64,000 bases of DNA from Trebonia sp963785645 (GCA_963785645.1 CAWAWG010000005.1:434001-498000), one strand, 5' to 3'; positions 44,785 through 54,711 are shown, numbered from the stretch's first letter. The notes: a model not told the origin generated them from the letters alone. Translations and numbers: made by a program.

Positions 44785-45759
44785 CTAGGACGGAAGGTGG
44801 GCCGCTATCGCGGCGGCGGCCTCCTCGCCGTAGGAGTACTTGGCCCGGTCGGCCAGGGTGGCCGAGAGCACCTCGTACTCCTGGGGACCGACGGTTTCCA
44901 GGGCGTTGACGGCCATCAGGTTGCCCAGCTGGATCGCGCGTTCGGTCGCCAGTCCCCAGGCCGTGGCGGCGAGGAAGCCGGAACGGAACGCGTCGCCCGC
45001 GCCGGTCGGCTCGACGAATGCGGCGTCCTTGACCGGGCCGACGACGACAGGCTCGCTGCCCTTGCGCTCGACCCGGGCACCGGCGGAGCCGAGGGTGATG
45101 ACCCTCGTCGCCACCCGGTCGAGGATGTCCTCGCCGCTCCAGCCGGTCTTCTGCTCAATGACGGCTTCCTCGTACTCATTGCAGAACAAGTACGCGGCCC
45201 CCTCGATCAGGGTGCGCATCGAGTCACCGTCGAGAAAGGCGACCTGCTGGGAGAAATCGGCGGCGAAACTGATGCCAGCGGCGCGGCAGCCGGCCGTGAA
45301 CCGCTGCATGGCGGCCGGGTCTCCCGCGCCGATTACTACCAGGTCAACCGCGTTGGCACCGGCCAGCGAGACGATGTCGATCTCACCGTCCTCGCTCATC
45401 GCACCCGGGTAGAACGAGGCGATCTGATTGCCCGTCTCGTCGTTCGTGGCGGTGAACCGGGCGGTATGCCTCGTCTCCGAGGTCCGCACGCCGGAGGTGT
45501 CGACACCATGCGCGGTGAGCCAGGCAGCGTACTCCGCGAAGTCCTGACCGACGGAGCCGACGAGCAGCGGCCTGAGGCCGAGGCAGCCCAGGCCGTACGA
45601 GATGTTCCCGGCCACCCCGCCGCGCCTGATCTCCAGGTCGCCGACAAGGAACGATACCGAGATCTTGTCGAGCTTCTCAGCGATCAGGGTATCCGTGAAC
45701 TTGCCGGCGAACATCATCAGGTGGTCGGTCGCGATCGACCCGGTGACAGCTATCCGCAT
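44785..45759 (-). CDS. PfkB-family carbohydrate (adenosine- or ribokinase-like) kinase
   Basis: 324 residues. It starts MRIAVTGSIATDHLM, has the substrate loop GGVAGNISYGLGCLG and the C-terminal ATP/anion-hole signature VEPTGAGDAFRSGF with catalytic Asp. The gene is conserved between oxidase assembly genes and erpA in many actinobacteria, often annotated as adenosine kinase or CbhK. The acceptor sugar or nucleoside cannot be told from sequence. Confidence 0.85.
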   Translation of the reverse strand: MRIAVTGSIATDHLMMFAGKFTDTLIAEKLDKISVSFLVGDLEIRRGGVAGNISYGLGCLGLRPLLVGSVGQDFAEYAAWLTAHGVDTSGVRTSETRHTARFTATNDETGNQIASFYPGAMSEDGEIDIVSLAGANAVDLVVIGAGDPAAMQRFTAGCRAAGISFAADFSQQVAFLDGDSMRTLIEGAAYLFCNEYEEAVIEQKTGWSGEDILDRVATRVITLGSAGARVERKGSEPVVVGPVKDAAFVEPTGAGDAFRSGFLAATAWGLATERAIQLGNLMAVNALETVGPQEYEVLSATLADRAKYSYGEEAAAAIAAHLPS

Positions 45760-45861
45760 CGTTGGGAGACTCTATTCAGCTTTCGGGGCCCGCCGGACTC
45801 AGCCATCGACGCCTGCGGACCGGTGGGATCAGTGAACTTCCGTGGACACCAGGGAAGGAAC

Positions 45862-46212
45862 TCAGTGGAATGAGTCGCCGCAGGCGCAGGAGCCGGTCGC
45901 GTTCGGGTTGTCGATCGTGAAGCCCTGCTTCTCGATGGTGTCCACGAAGTCAATCGTGGCGCCCATGAGGTACGGCGCGGACATCTTATCGGTCACCACG
46001 CCGACGGTGCCGAACTCCTCGACGACGTCGCCGTCGAACGAGCGCTCGTCGAAGTAGAGCTGGTAGCGCAGGCCCGAGCAACCGCCCGGCTGCACGGCTA
46101 CCCGCAGCCGCAGGTCATCACGGCCCTCCTGGGTGATGAGCGCGCTAACCTTGCTCGCCGCGGCCTCGGTGAGGATGATGCCCTGCTGCGTCACTTCGTC
46201 CTGAACGGTCAT
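45862..46212 (-). CDS. erpA: A-type iron-sulfur cluster insertion protein
   Basis: 116 residues with the three cluster-binding Cys of the HesB/IscA/ErpA family: one in VQPGGCSGLRYQL and two in GSCACGDSFH at the end. It delivers Fe-S clusters to apoproteins, which would include the Rieske protein QcrA. Start MTVQDEVTQQGIILTEAA. It lies upstream of the PfkB-type gene in the same direction. Confidence 0.93.
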   Translation of the reverse strand: MTVQDEVTQQGIILTEAAASKVSALITQEGRDDLRLRVAVQPGGCSGLRYQLYFDERSFDGDVVEEFGTVGVVTDKMSAPYLMGATIDFVDTIEKQGFTIDNPNATGSCACGDSFH

Positions 46213-46331
46213 CTGTGACTAGCTCCCGTCTTCCTTGCTTCCTTCAATGTGGCTGCCGCCCGCACGGCAGATGACATTCGCTTTTAACTCTACGCACACC
46301 CGCGGCATTCCTGCCATCGGCCGGAGTCCGA

Positions 46332-46919
46332 CTAAAGACCGGGGGCGCCCCAGACGGGGAACCAGCGGGTCAGGTCCGGCTCGATCCGCAAATCGTCGCC
46401 AAGCACGCCCTTGACCTGGAGCTCAAGGGCGTTGTCGCGGTTGTTCCCGTTTCCCAGCGGTGCGAACGGGTAGAAGGTGCCGCGCTTGTAGAGGTAGACG
46501 AGCGAGAGGCGGCGGTGGCTGTCGTCGCTGAAGGCGACGAGCGTGCACAGCAGTTGCGGGCCGAAGCCGCCGTCGACGAGCGCGCTGTTCACCGCGTGCA
46601 GATCGGTGACCAGCGCGTCCATCTCGTCGCTCATATGGTTGCTGACCAGCCAGGTGTAGCCGTAGCTGTCCTTGCTGACCTCGACCGGCAGGCCGCCGCC
46701 CGGCTTGCCGCTGTCCATATCGAGGAGATCAAGCACCTCTTTCTGGATGTCGGCGAACGGCTTCCCCTCCGGCGCACGGAAGCTGACCGAACCGGAGCCG
46801 GTGGGCTTGAACCCGGTCGCCGCCTCAAGCTGGATCGCGGCGGACGGGAGCGCGAAGAGGTCGTCGAGCTTCGGCTGGACGGGCTTGGTGCGGCCGAAGA
46901 GCGTGTCGAGGAAGCCCAT
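46332..46919 (-). CDS. pspAB: PspA-associated protein PspAB
   Basis: 195 residues from ATG at 46919 (MGFLDTLFGRTKPVQPKLD). Conserved segments include TGSGSVSFRAPEGKPFADIQ, DSYGYTWLV and DLTRWFPVWGAPGL at the end. PspAB is a soluble actinobacterial protein found next to HtpX and PspA genes and tied to envelope stress. It starts 13 bp after htpX and is co-transcribed with it. Confidence 0.87.
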   Translation of the reverse strand: MGFLDTLFGRTKPVQPKLDDLFALPSAAIQLEAATGFKPTGSGSVSFRAPEGKPFADIQKEVLDLLDMDSGKPGGGLPVEVSKDSYGYTWLVSNHMSDEMDALVTDLHAVNSALVDGGFGPQLLCTLVAFSDDSHRRLSLVYLYKRGTFYPFAPLGNGNNRDNALELQVKGVLGDDLRIEPDLTRWFPVWGAPGL

Positions 46920-46932
46920 TTCCGCAGGCCGC

Positions 46933-47919
46933 TTACTGCAGGCCGCGGGGCTCGGGGCCGGTCTGGCCGAGTTCACGCTGGATCTTGGTCAGCTGCGCGA
47001 TCCGCTTGTCCAGGCTCGGGTGGGTGGAGAAGATCTCCGCCAGGCTCTTGCTCCCGCCGCCGCGGGTCAGCTTCATCGCCGGGGCGAAGTAGAAGGCGTT
47101 GAGCGGCTCGGCGGACCGCAGGTCCTGCGTCGGTATCCGGTTCATTCCCTGGCTGACCTTGGTCAGCGCGGAGATCAGCGCGCTCGGGTTCTGGGTGAGC
47201 AGCGCGCCGCTGCGGTCGGCCGCGAGCTCGCGGTACCGGGACAGCAGCCTGATCAGCAGGAAGCTGACCGCGTAGACGACCGCCGAGGCGAGCATGATGA
47301 GCGGGATCAGCAGGGCCGCGTTGCCGTTGTTGCCGCCGGCGCGCCTGCCGCCGCCGAAGATCTCCGAGTAGAACGCGAACCGCACGAGGAGGCCCGCCAC
47401 GATCGCCAGCAGGCTGGCGTAGGTCATGACCTGGACGTCCTTGTGAGCCACGTGGCTCAGTTCGTGGGCCAGGACGCCCTCGAGCTCCTCCGGGGTCAGG
47501 TTGCTGTGGTACAGCAGGCCCTCGGTGACGCACAGGACTGAGTTCTTGCTGTTACGGCCGGTAGCAAAGGCATTCGGCATACGGGTCGGGGCAATCGCGA
47601 TGCGCGGCTTGTCCATGTCAGCAAGCGCGCACAGCCGGTCCACGACGCCGTGCAGTTCCGGCGCCTGCTGCGGGGAGACCTCTCGTGCTCCCGCGGCGGC
47701 CAGGGCGATCTTGTCGCTGTAGAACAGCGACAAGAAGGCGGAGCCGCCACCGAAGATCAAGGCCACCAGGATGATCGCGGCGCCGCTGGCGTGCGCAGCG
47801 GTCATGATGCCGATGATCAGCCCGACGAACACAACGAAGACCAGGCCAAGCAGGAACATGGTCGCCGTCATACGCACGGTAAGGCCCCGGTCGGGCGCAT
47901 ACCTGGTACGCGTCGCCAT
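46933..47919 (-). CDS. htpX: Membrane zinc metalloprotease HtpX
   Basis: 328 residues with N-terminal membrane helices (MFLLGLVFVVFVGLIIGIMT, AAIILVALIFGGGSAFLSLF), the zinc site HELSHVAHKD, two further helices and the third ligand region SRYRELAADRSGALLT. HtpX removes misfolded membrane proteins. Linkage with pspAB and, 300 bp upstream, pspAA-pspA makes one envelope-stress neighbourhood. Confidence 0.94.
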   Translation of the reverse strand: MATRTRYAPDRGLTVRMTATMFLLGLVFVVFVGLIIGIMTAAHASGAAIILVALIFGGGSAFLSLFYSDKIALAAAGAREVSPQQAPELHGVVDRLCALADMDKPRIAIAPTRMPNAFATGRNSKNSVLCVTEGLLYHSNLTPEELEGVLAHELSHVAHKDVQVMTYASLLAIVAGLLVRFAFYSEIFGGGRRAGGNNGNAALLIPLIMLASAVVYAVSFLLIRLLSRYRELAADRSGALLTQNPSALISALTKVSQGMNRIPTQDLRSAEPLNAFYFAPAMKLTRGGGSKSLAEIFSTHPSLDKRIAQLTKIQRELGQTGPEPRGLQ

Positions 47920-48145
47920 ATCGCACCTCCGAAATCGCGCCAGGCCAGCCCGCGGTCATCTGTTTTGTCGCGGTCTGCCTGGTTTCCAATCGCAATCTAT
48001 CCGACTAACGCTGAACGCCCGGCTGAACCGTTCCGCTCAACTGCCTGCGAGCAGCGAAAACGATTCTGCCTACGGCGGAATCGCGCGCCCCGTCGCCGCG
48101 GCGCTGGTCAGCGCCGGACGACTCCGCACCCCTGGTGAGCATGAA

Positions 48146-48189
48146 GGGCGGACCCGATGTCATGGCGCTTCCTGCCATCGGATCCGCCC
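48146..48189. repeat. Core hairpin downstream of pspAA
   Basis: Outer arm GGGCGGACCC pairs with GGATCCGCCC apart from one mismatch. Inside are bulge GATGT, inner stem ATGGC/GCCAT and loop GCTTCCT. It is 38 bp past the pspAA stop and could terminate that operon. A second imperfect hairpin, CGATTCTGCC/GGCGGAATCG, lies at 48060-48082. The stretch 47920-48226 has no gene. Confidence 0.6.
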
Positions 48190-48226
48190 CTCACGAGTGG
48201 GTTTGCCGGCCGCTGCGGTTCTCCGG

Positions 48227-48520
48227 CTACGGCAGGCCGATCGAATCGCCGGGGATCGTGCCGTCCGCGAGAAGCTTGCGCACCTCGTCGACGGTGGCGT
48301 CCGAGAACGGCAGGATGTAGTCCGCCGTCACGAACTCGTCGTCCGCCACCGGCGCGCCCGATGCCCGGACGAGGGCCACGGCGGCGTGCAGGGCGGCACC
48401 GAACGCCGCGTCGGTGTGGTCGCGGACGGCGGCGTCCAGATCCTTGTCAAGCGCGGTCAGCTTGGCGGCGTCGTCGCCGTCGACGCGGAACTGGCCCTCG
48501 CCGAGGATTCGCACGATCAT
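48227..48520 (-). CDS. pspAA: PspA-associated protein PspAA
   Basis: 97 residues: MIVRILGEGQFRVDGDDAAK, LTALDKDLDAAV and YILPFSDATVDEVRKLLADG. PspAA is a small soluble protein always coupled to PspA in actinobacteria and archaea. Its ATG overlaps the pspA stop (ATGA), so production is coupled. Confidence 0.9.
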   Translation of the reverse strand: MIVRILGEGQFRVDGDDAAKLTALDKDLDAAVRDHTDAAFGAALHAAVALVRASGAPVADDEFVTADYILPFSDATVDEVRKLLADGTIPGDSIGLP

Positions 48521-49299
48521 GCTCCGTCACCTGCCTGATGCTCGGCCGCGGCCTCCTGACCGGGGCCCGATCCGTTGCCCTCGATCTGCTTGGGCGCGCC
48601 GGCGGCGATCTCGCCCTTCATCTGCGCGAGCTGGGACTCGATATCGTGGCTGGCACCGAGTTTGTCGAGTTCCGCCTGGATGTAGTCCTGGTTGCCCCCG
48701 ACATGGTCCTCGAGCGCCCCGGAGGCGAGCAGCTCGTCGATCGCGCCGGCCCTGGCCTGCATCTGCGCCGTCTTGTCCTCGGCGCGCTGGATGGCGAGGC
48801 CGATGTCGCCCATTTCCTCGGAAATGCCGGAGAAGGCCTCGTTGATGCGGGTCTGCGCCTCGGCGGCGGTGTACGTCGCCTTGATGGTCTCCTTCCGCGT
48901 GCGGAAGGCCTGCACCTTGGCGTCGAGCCGCTGCGAAGCCAGGGTCAGCTTCTCCTCCTGCTCCTGGAGGTTGGCGAACTGAGTCTCCAGGTCGGCATAC
49001 TGGCTCTGCAGCTGCCCCTTGTTCTGCAGCGCGGCCCTGGCCAGGTCTTCACGGCCGGCGCCGAGCGCGCTCCGCGCCTGCCCGTCGCGCTTGTCGATCT
49101 CCTTCTGAAGGGAGTTCATCTGGAGCTCGACGCGCTTACGCGACGTGGCGACGTCCGCAACCCCGCGCCGCACCCGGGTCAGCATCTCGACCTGCTGCTT
49201 GTAGGAATAGTCGAGGGTCTCGCGTGGGTCTTCCATCCGGTCCAGCGCCTTGTCGGCCTTGGCCCGGAATATCAGCGAGACTCGCTTCATCACGCTCAT
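48517..49299 (-). CDS. pspA: Phage shock protein A (PspA/IM30 family)
   Basis: 260 residues, almost entirely helical coiled coil. Start MSVMKRVSLIFRAKADKALD (amphipathic membrane-binding helix), then MEDPRETLDYSYKQQVEMLT, a long coiled coil, and a Gly/Ala-rich tail. PspA forms ESCRT-III-like rods that protect the inner membrane under stress. First gene of the pspA-pspAA pair. Confidence 0.94.
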   Translation of the reverse strand: MSVMKRVSLIFRAKADKALDRMEDPRETLDYSYKQQVEMLTRVRRGVADVATSRKRVELQMNSLQKEIDKRDGQARSALGAGREDLARAALQNKGQLQSQYADLETQFANLQEQEEKLTLASQRLDAKVQAFRTRKETIKATYTAAEAQTRINEAFSGISEEMGDIGLAIQRAEDKTAQMQARAGAIDELLASGALEDHVGGNQDYIQAELDKLGASHDIESQLAQMKGEIAAGAPKQIEGNGSGPGQEAAAEHQAGDGA

Positions 49300-49515
49300 A
49301 GACGCGGCCGTCCCCTTCGTTTAACCTGAGCGCCGCCCTGGGCGGCATGACACCACCAGAGGACGGCTGATTCGCCGCCGGCTCACCGCATTCAACCCTA
49401 CGCGCTGCCGCGAGTGGTAGCCACTTATCCTCCCGTGTATCCCCCACTAGGCACGGGGTCAAATCAAGGATGGATGGCGATTGGACCGTGGGCATACAAC
49501 CGTTAAGCTATCCCC

Positions 49516-50169
49516 GTGTTCCGACGCAGCAGCGACGGAGCTACCGAAGGCAAGGCCCAGGGTTCCCAGGGCGCGCAGACCCCGGAAGCTCCGGCCAAGA
49601 GCAAGCCAGCCGCCGAGGCGGCCAAGGGCCGACCCACGCCCAAGCGCAGTGCGGCCGAGTCCAGCCGGTACCGGACGGTGACCGGCTCCACCACCAGTGG
49701 CCGGAATCGTCCGTCCGCCACTGACCCGAGCCGCAAGCTCACGCCTGAAGAGAAGTCGAAGGCGCGAGCGGACCGCACCACGCAGCTGCAGGCGATGCGG
49801 CGCGGTGAGGAATGGGCGCTCGGCCCCCGTGACCGCGGCCCGGCTAAGAAACTGACCAGGGACTACGTCGACGCGCACCGGCGTCCGATGGAGTTCTACA
49901 TGTACGCGCTGATCCTCCTGGTCATCGCGCTCTTCGCGGGCAAGTCCGACTCGGCGCTCGCGAGCTACATGCAGATCTTCCTCTTGGTGATCATCGTGGT
50001 CATTGCCGTGGACGGCTACTTCCTGCGCCGGTCGATCCTCAAGGTGGTGCACGAGCGCCTGCCGAACGAATCGACGCGCGGCCTCGCGTTGTACGCCATC
50101 ATGCGCGCGCTCCAGCTCCGCCGCTTCCGCACCCCGGCGCCCAGGCTCAAGCCCGGCGACGCGTACTAG
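49516..50169 (+). CDS. DUF3043 membrane protein
   Basis: 217 residues from GTG at 49516. A charged Ala/Pro/Lys-rich N-terminus (KLTPEEKSKARADRTTQLQA, DRGPAKKLTRDYVDAHRRPM) leads to two membrane helices (FYMYALILLVIALFAGKS, YMQIFLLVIIVVIAVDGYFL) and a basic tail. The pattern is characteristic of DUF3043, present across actinobacteria with unknown function. A strong terminator follows. Confidence 0.88.
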   Translation: MFRRSSDGATEGKAQGSQGAQTPEAPAKSKPAAEAAKGRPTPKRSAAESSRYRTVTGSTTSGRNRPSATDPSRKLTPEEKSKARADRTTQLQAMRRGEEWALGPRDRGPAKKLTRDYVDAHRRPMEFYMYALILLVIALFAGKSDSALASYMQIFLLVIIVVIAVDGYFLRRSILKVVHERLPNESTRGLALYAIMRALQLRRFRTPAPRLKPGDAY

Positions 50170-50190
50170 CCACTTCCGACGCCGACTTCG

Positions 50191-50243
50191 AAGATCTTGG
50201 ACCGTCGGGGACGCCATCAGCGTCCGCGACGGTCCAAGATCTT
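50191..50243. terminator. 17-bp hairpin terminator with U-tract
   Basis: AAGATCTTGGACCGTCG pairs perfectly with CGACGGTCCAAGATCTT, with GGACGC/GCGTCC inside, and is followed by TTTTT. It is 22 bp after the DUF3043 stop and is the most canonical terminator in the window. Confidence 0.92.
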
Positions 50244-50282
50244 TTTCGTGTAGCACGGGGACGACATTCCGACGTCATGAAA

Positions 50283-50327
50283 TATCCGGAATGCCGCGAC
50301 GCGCCAGCGCCCGACATTCCGGATATC
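50283..50327. terminator. Second inverted repeat after DUF3043
   Basis: ATATCCGGAATGCCG pairs with CGACATTCCGGATAT with one mismatch around a 15-nt loop. It may terminate the minus-strand gene at 50390 from the other side. Confidence 0.5.
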
Positions 50328-50389
50328 GGGAGCGGGCGCCGCTGACTGCGCATCCCGGGGTACCAGCCGAGCTTGGAGTCGGGCTGGGT

Positions 50390-50599
50390 CTAGCTCTCGG
50401 GGTGCAGGGTCATCGGGCCGTACTGCTTGCGGGCGTCGTCGAAGAGCGTCACCTGGTCCACTCCGTTGTCGAGCAGTTCCCGCCAGTTCTCGCCCAGCCA
50501 GCTCTCGGCGTCTCCCTGGCTGGCGAAGATGGCCTCCTGCAGGCCCGCACCGTTCACCACAGCGCCGTCAGCATTTTCGTACCGCCAGGTCCAGGGCAT
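50390..50599 (-). CDS. Small conserved actinobacterial protein
   Basis: 69 residues: MPWTWRYENADGAVVNGAGL, FASQGDAESWLGENWRELLD, NGVDQVTLFDDARKQYGPMT. The pattern, ending YGPMTLHP, is common across actinobacterial genomes as a stand-alone small protein of unknown function. Start supported by GAAGGAGG about 7 nt upstream. Confidence 0.75.
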   Translation of the reverse strand: MPWTWRYENADGAVVNGAGLQEAIFASQGDAESWLGENWRELLDNGVDQVTLFDDARKQYGPMTLHPES

Positions 50600-50671
50600 C
50601 GCGCCGTGCCTCCTTCTCGCTTATGCGTCATGCGAGGGTAGCAGGGTGGCATGCTCGGAGTTTCAAAGGTG

Positions 50672-50733
50672 CCGCTGTTAACCGCCTAATCCGGCTTTCC
50701 CCTCCTCAAGTCGGTTCAGGCGGTTAACAGCGG
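50672..50733. terminator. 15-bp inverted repeat with long loop
   Basis: CCGCTGTTAACCGCC pairs perfectly with GGCGGTTAACAGCGG across 32 nt. It begins 17 bp after the stop of the ATP-binding protein gene at 50750, on the expected side for a terminator. Confidence 0.6.
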
Positions 50734-50749
50734 GGTCATGGGCGACCGG

Positions 50750-51301
50750 TCAGGCGCAGAACAGGATCGCCCAGACCGCCTTGCCGCGGCCGGTCACCGG
50801 GGACCAGCCCCAGACGTCGCTCAGCGCGTCAACCATCTGCAGGCCGCGGCCGGACTCCTCGACCGAGCCCGGCGCCTTGAGGACCGGGGCACAGTCCGAG
50901 GGATCGAGGACGGCGCAGATCACTTCGCCGGTGCGGCGGAAGAGGCGGAGCCCGAGGTTCTCGGCCGCCTGCTTCCTCGGCAGGTCGCCCGCGGCCGCAT
51001 GGGTGACCGCGTTGGCGATGAACTCCCCGACGATGGTCTCCGCGTCCTCGGCGAGGAACGCCAGGCCCCAGTCGCGCATCGTGTTCCTGGTGAGGCGTCG
51101 TGCCGCTCTGGCGGACTGCGGGCCACGGGACAGCGGGCAGACGACCGCCGTCGGAGAGTCCCACCAGTCCGCGGGCATCCTCATCATCCGCGGCCGCCGG
51201 GGAGCCGGCGACATCCGCGATGACAGGTCGAGCGGCTGCCTGGCCGACGGATGTACTCGCGTCCTGGTAGGCAGCGTATCCAGTTGATGCAGACTCATCA
51301 C
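50750..51301 (-). CDS. Anti-sigma-factor-like ATP-binding protein (HATPase_c_2)
   Basis: 183 residues, possibly starting later at MPADWWDSPT. The Bergerat fold is visible: ARRLTRNTMRDWGL, FIANAVTHAA (N box), VEESGRGLQMVDAL (G box) and WGWSPVTGRGKAVWAILF. These RsbW-like proteins are numerous in actinobacteria and bind or phosphorylate anti-sigma antagonists. No partner is encoded next to it. Confidence 0.83.
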   Translation of the reverse strand: MMSLHQLDTLPTRTRVHPSARQPLDLSSRMSPAPRRPRMMRMPADWWDSPTAVVCPLSRGPQSARAARRLTRNTMRDWGLAFLAEDAETIVGEFIANAVTHAAAGDLPRKQAAENLGLRLFRRTGEVICAVLDPSDCAPVLKAPGSVEESGRGLQMVDALSDVWGWSPVTGRGKAVWAILFCA

Positions 51302-51409
51302 GACCCCGAGGTGCGTCTGGCGTCATCCGGGTGATTGACGCAACACCTATCCTGCCGCATCAGCGCATGCACCTGCAAGGCCAACTGCACGTTCAATATG
51401 CACGTGCAG

Positions 51410-52153
51410 CTACCGTTGCGCCCGTGCACCCCGGACTTGTGATATCACCACAAGAACAACGATCGCAATTGATGCCCAGAGCCCATACTTAGAGACTTCC
51501 TCCGCGACGGACACGGCATGCTGCCCGAGCGCGTAGCCGAGGCCCGCGAGCATCCCGGCGTAGCAGAGCGTTCCGATCACGTCCAGTACCAGAAACGTCA
51601 CCCACCTCATCCCCGTCCACCCGGTCACCGCGTAAATGATGGCGCTCGGGATCGGCAGGAAGTTCGCGACGATGACCGCGGGCCAGGTGAACCAGCGGCC
51701 CCAGCGGTTTACCCGGGCCACGAACTTCTGCCCGCGCCTGAGCTGCCGTTCGCTCCGCCCGGCGAAAAGATGGATGACCTTCTCGCCCCACAGCCGGCCG
51801 GCCCACCAGTAGATGAGGTCGAACTTCATCAGGCCGGGGATCGACGCCAGCAGGACGACGATGAGCGACCCGCGTCCCACGTGCGCGAACGCCGCGGCCG
51901 ACACGATCGCCTCCAGTGACCCGTTCAGCAGCACGCTGACCACCGGGTGCGTGCCGACCAGGCTCGCCCGCCACGGCAGGATGGCCAGGTAGTACAGACC
52001 GCTCAGCGTGATCGCGGCCCAGCACGCGATGTCGACTCGGCGCGGCTTGCCCTCCCAGGGGAGCCGGGGATCGCTCCACGGATCCCTGGCCTGCACCTGC
52101 CCAGCTTCCGGCTGATCCGCGTCCCGGGACTGCCCGTCCGCGCCGTCAACCAC
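51410..52153 (-). CDS. DedA-family membrane protein
   Basis: 247 residues with five or so membrane segments. The SNARE-associated/DedA domain is seen in GRGSLIVVLLASIPGLMKFD, WWAGRLWGEKVI and NFLPIPSAIIYAVTGWTGMR. DedA proteins act in undecaprenyl phosphate and phospholipid flipping. The N-terminus may be longer: another frame from GTG at 52308 (MSEQPKAGEAPLPTMSSG) leads in and is separated only by a length-variable minisatellite, so a slip there could have split the gene. Confidence 0.8.
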   Translation of the reverse strand: MVDGADGQSRDADQPEAGQVQARDPWSDPRLPWEGKPRRVDIACWAAITLSGLYYLAILPWRASLVGTHPVVSVLLNGSLEAIVSAAAFAHVGRGSLIVVLLASIPGLMKFDLIYWWAGRLWGEKVIHLFAGRSERQLRRGQKFVARVNRWGRWFTWPAVIVANFLPIPSAIIYAVTGWTGMRWVTFLVLDVIGTLCYAGMLAGLGYALGQHAVSVAEEVSKYGLWASIAIVVLVVISQVRGARAQR

Positions 52154-52232
52154 AAGGCCCGCAACCCAAGGCCCGCAACCTCAAGGCCCGCAACCACGGG
52201 GCTCTCAACCAGGGGGCCCGCAACCACGGGCG
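52148..52232. repeat. Minisatellite at the DedA N-terminus
   Basis: Five imperfect copies of a unit of about 14 bp, GGTTGCGGGCCTTG on the minus strand, lie across the putative start of the DedA gene. The unit is not a multiple of three, so copy-number change would shift the frame. Confidence 0.7.
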
Positions 52233-52527
52233 CGGCCTCGGCCGCTCCCGCTTCTCCGGAAGACATCGTGGGCAGCGGTGCCTCCCCCGCTTTCGGCTGC
52301 TCGCTCACGGGGTTACGTTATCCGCGGGGCCAGTTAGATCACAAACATCTGCCGGCAAAGGAGGCACCGTTCTCCAGGAAAGCAAGGCATCAAGCATCTC
52401 CCGAACGAGCCCGTGCTGCGCGGGCCAGCCACAGCACCTTAGCCCGGCAGGCGAGGCGCTACGCGCTTCTTGCTGTTATCCGCACCGTGTCGTTTCCGGG
52501 ATCGCCAGGCCAACTGCCAGCGAGGGG

Positions 52528-52596
52528 CGTAGGGCCATTTCGAACAGATTCACGCCCCGATATGACCCGGTTTGTTCAGCACGAAATGGCCCTACG
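52528..52596. terminator. 15-bp inverted repeat with 39-nt loop downstream of gltA
   Basis: CGTAGGGCCATTTCG pairs perfectly with CGAAATGGCCCTACG. It begins 36 bp beyond the gltA stop. The stretch 52310-52631 otherwise shows no gene. Confidence 0.65.
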
Positions 52597-52631
52597 TCCT
52601 GCAGGCGGATCGTCCCCCGCTGGGGGCAGTG

Positions 52632-53940
<1,309 letters not shown>

Positions 53941-54101
53941 TCGCGTCCCTTTCACGCTCTTGCACGGGACGCGCGCGTGATAAGCGGCCGGGATCGCCGG
54001 CCGCGGCACCGCCCCGTTGGGGTCCTGAAGTCCTATACCCGTACGCTAGTCCGCCTCATGCGCAGGTGAAACCACGAAGAGATGGGACAACGGTCACAGT
54101 A

Positions 54102-54130
54102 TTTGCCCGGGGGGCGACCCCCGGACCCCG
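54102..54130 (-). repeat. G-run hairpin next to the gltA-LLM repeat array
   Basis: On the minus strand this reads CCGGGGGTCGCCCCCCGGGC, another copy of the dispersed G-run hairpin, placed directly beside the first monomer of the 54-kb array. Confidence 0.7.
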
Positions 54131-54136
54131 ATGTCC

Positions 54137-54690
54137 GTGTGGGGCGGGCCGATGGCAAAAACCGCCATCTTATCAGCCCGCCCCACACTGACCGAAACCT
54201 CGGGGAAACACCACAACCCATACCCGCATGACCACAGCCGATGACAAGGAGCGCATTCGTATCGGCCCGCCACACGCAGACCAGAAACCCCGGAGAACAA
54301 TCCAACGGTGCATCGCCACACGAGCCAGGCCGATGGCAAAAGGCGCCAGCTTGTCAGCCCGCCCCACACTGACCGAAACCTCGGGGAAACACCACAACCC
54401 ATACCCGCATGACCACAGCCGATGACAAAAACCGCCACCGTATCGGTCTGCCACACGCAAACCACCAACCCCATAGAACAATCCAACGGTGCATCGCCAC
54501 ACGAGCCAGGCCGACGGCGGAAACGCACCATGCCGGCCGCCACACACGGACCGACAACCCCCGGGGAGCAATCGACAACCCCTTGTCCGAACGATCCGGG
54601 GTCGATGGCAAAGAGCGCCATCGCATCGGATGCCACATGCGGAGCGGCAACCTCTGGGAAACGGGCCAGAAACGCGGCTTCGCTGCGTGG
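54137..54690 (-). repeat. Six-copy regular array of core hairpins, 89-92 bp apart
   Basis: Core positions begin at 54151, 54240, 54332, 54421, 54513 and 54604, giving spacings of 89, 92, 89, 92 and 91. The first copy is a perfect hairpin with a 13-bp outer stem (54137-54149 with 54176-54188), bulge GATAA, inner stem GATGGC/GCCATC and loop GGTTTTT, read on the minus strand. Between cores are two alternating spacer types sharing CCACAC, GACC and CCGGGGAA-like blocks. This fills the divergent gltA-LLM intergenic region (53941-54711), which contains no gene. Confidence 0.85.
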
Positions 54691-54711
54691 TGGGCGGCTT
54701 ACGATGCCGAC

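Noticed and set aside
54137..54690. CRISPR array
   Set aside because: The units contain hairpin cores but the spacers are themselves repeated, are about 70 bp long, and no cas genes are present.
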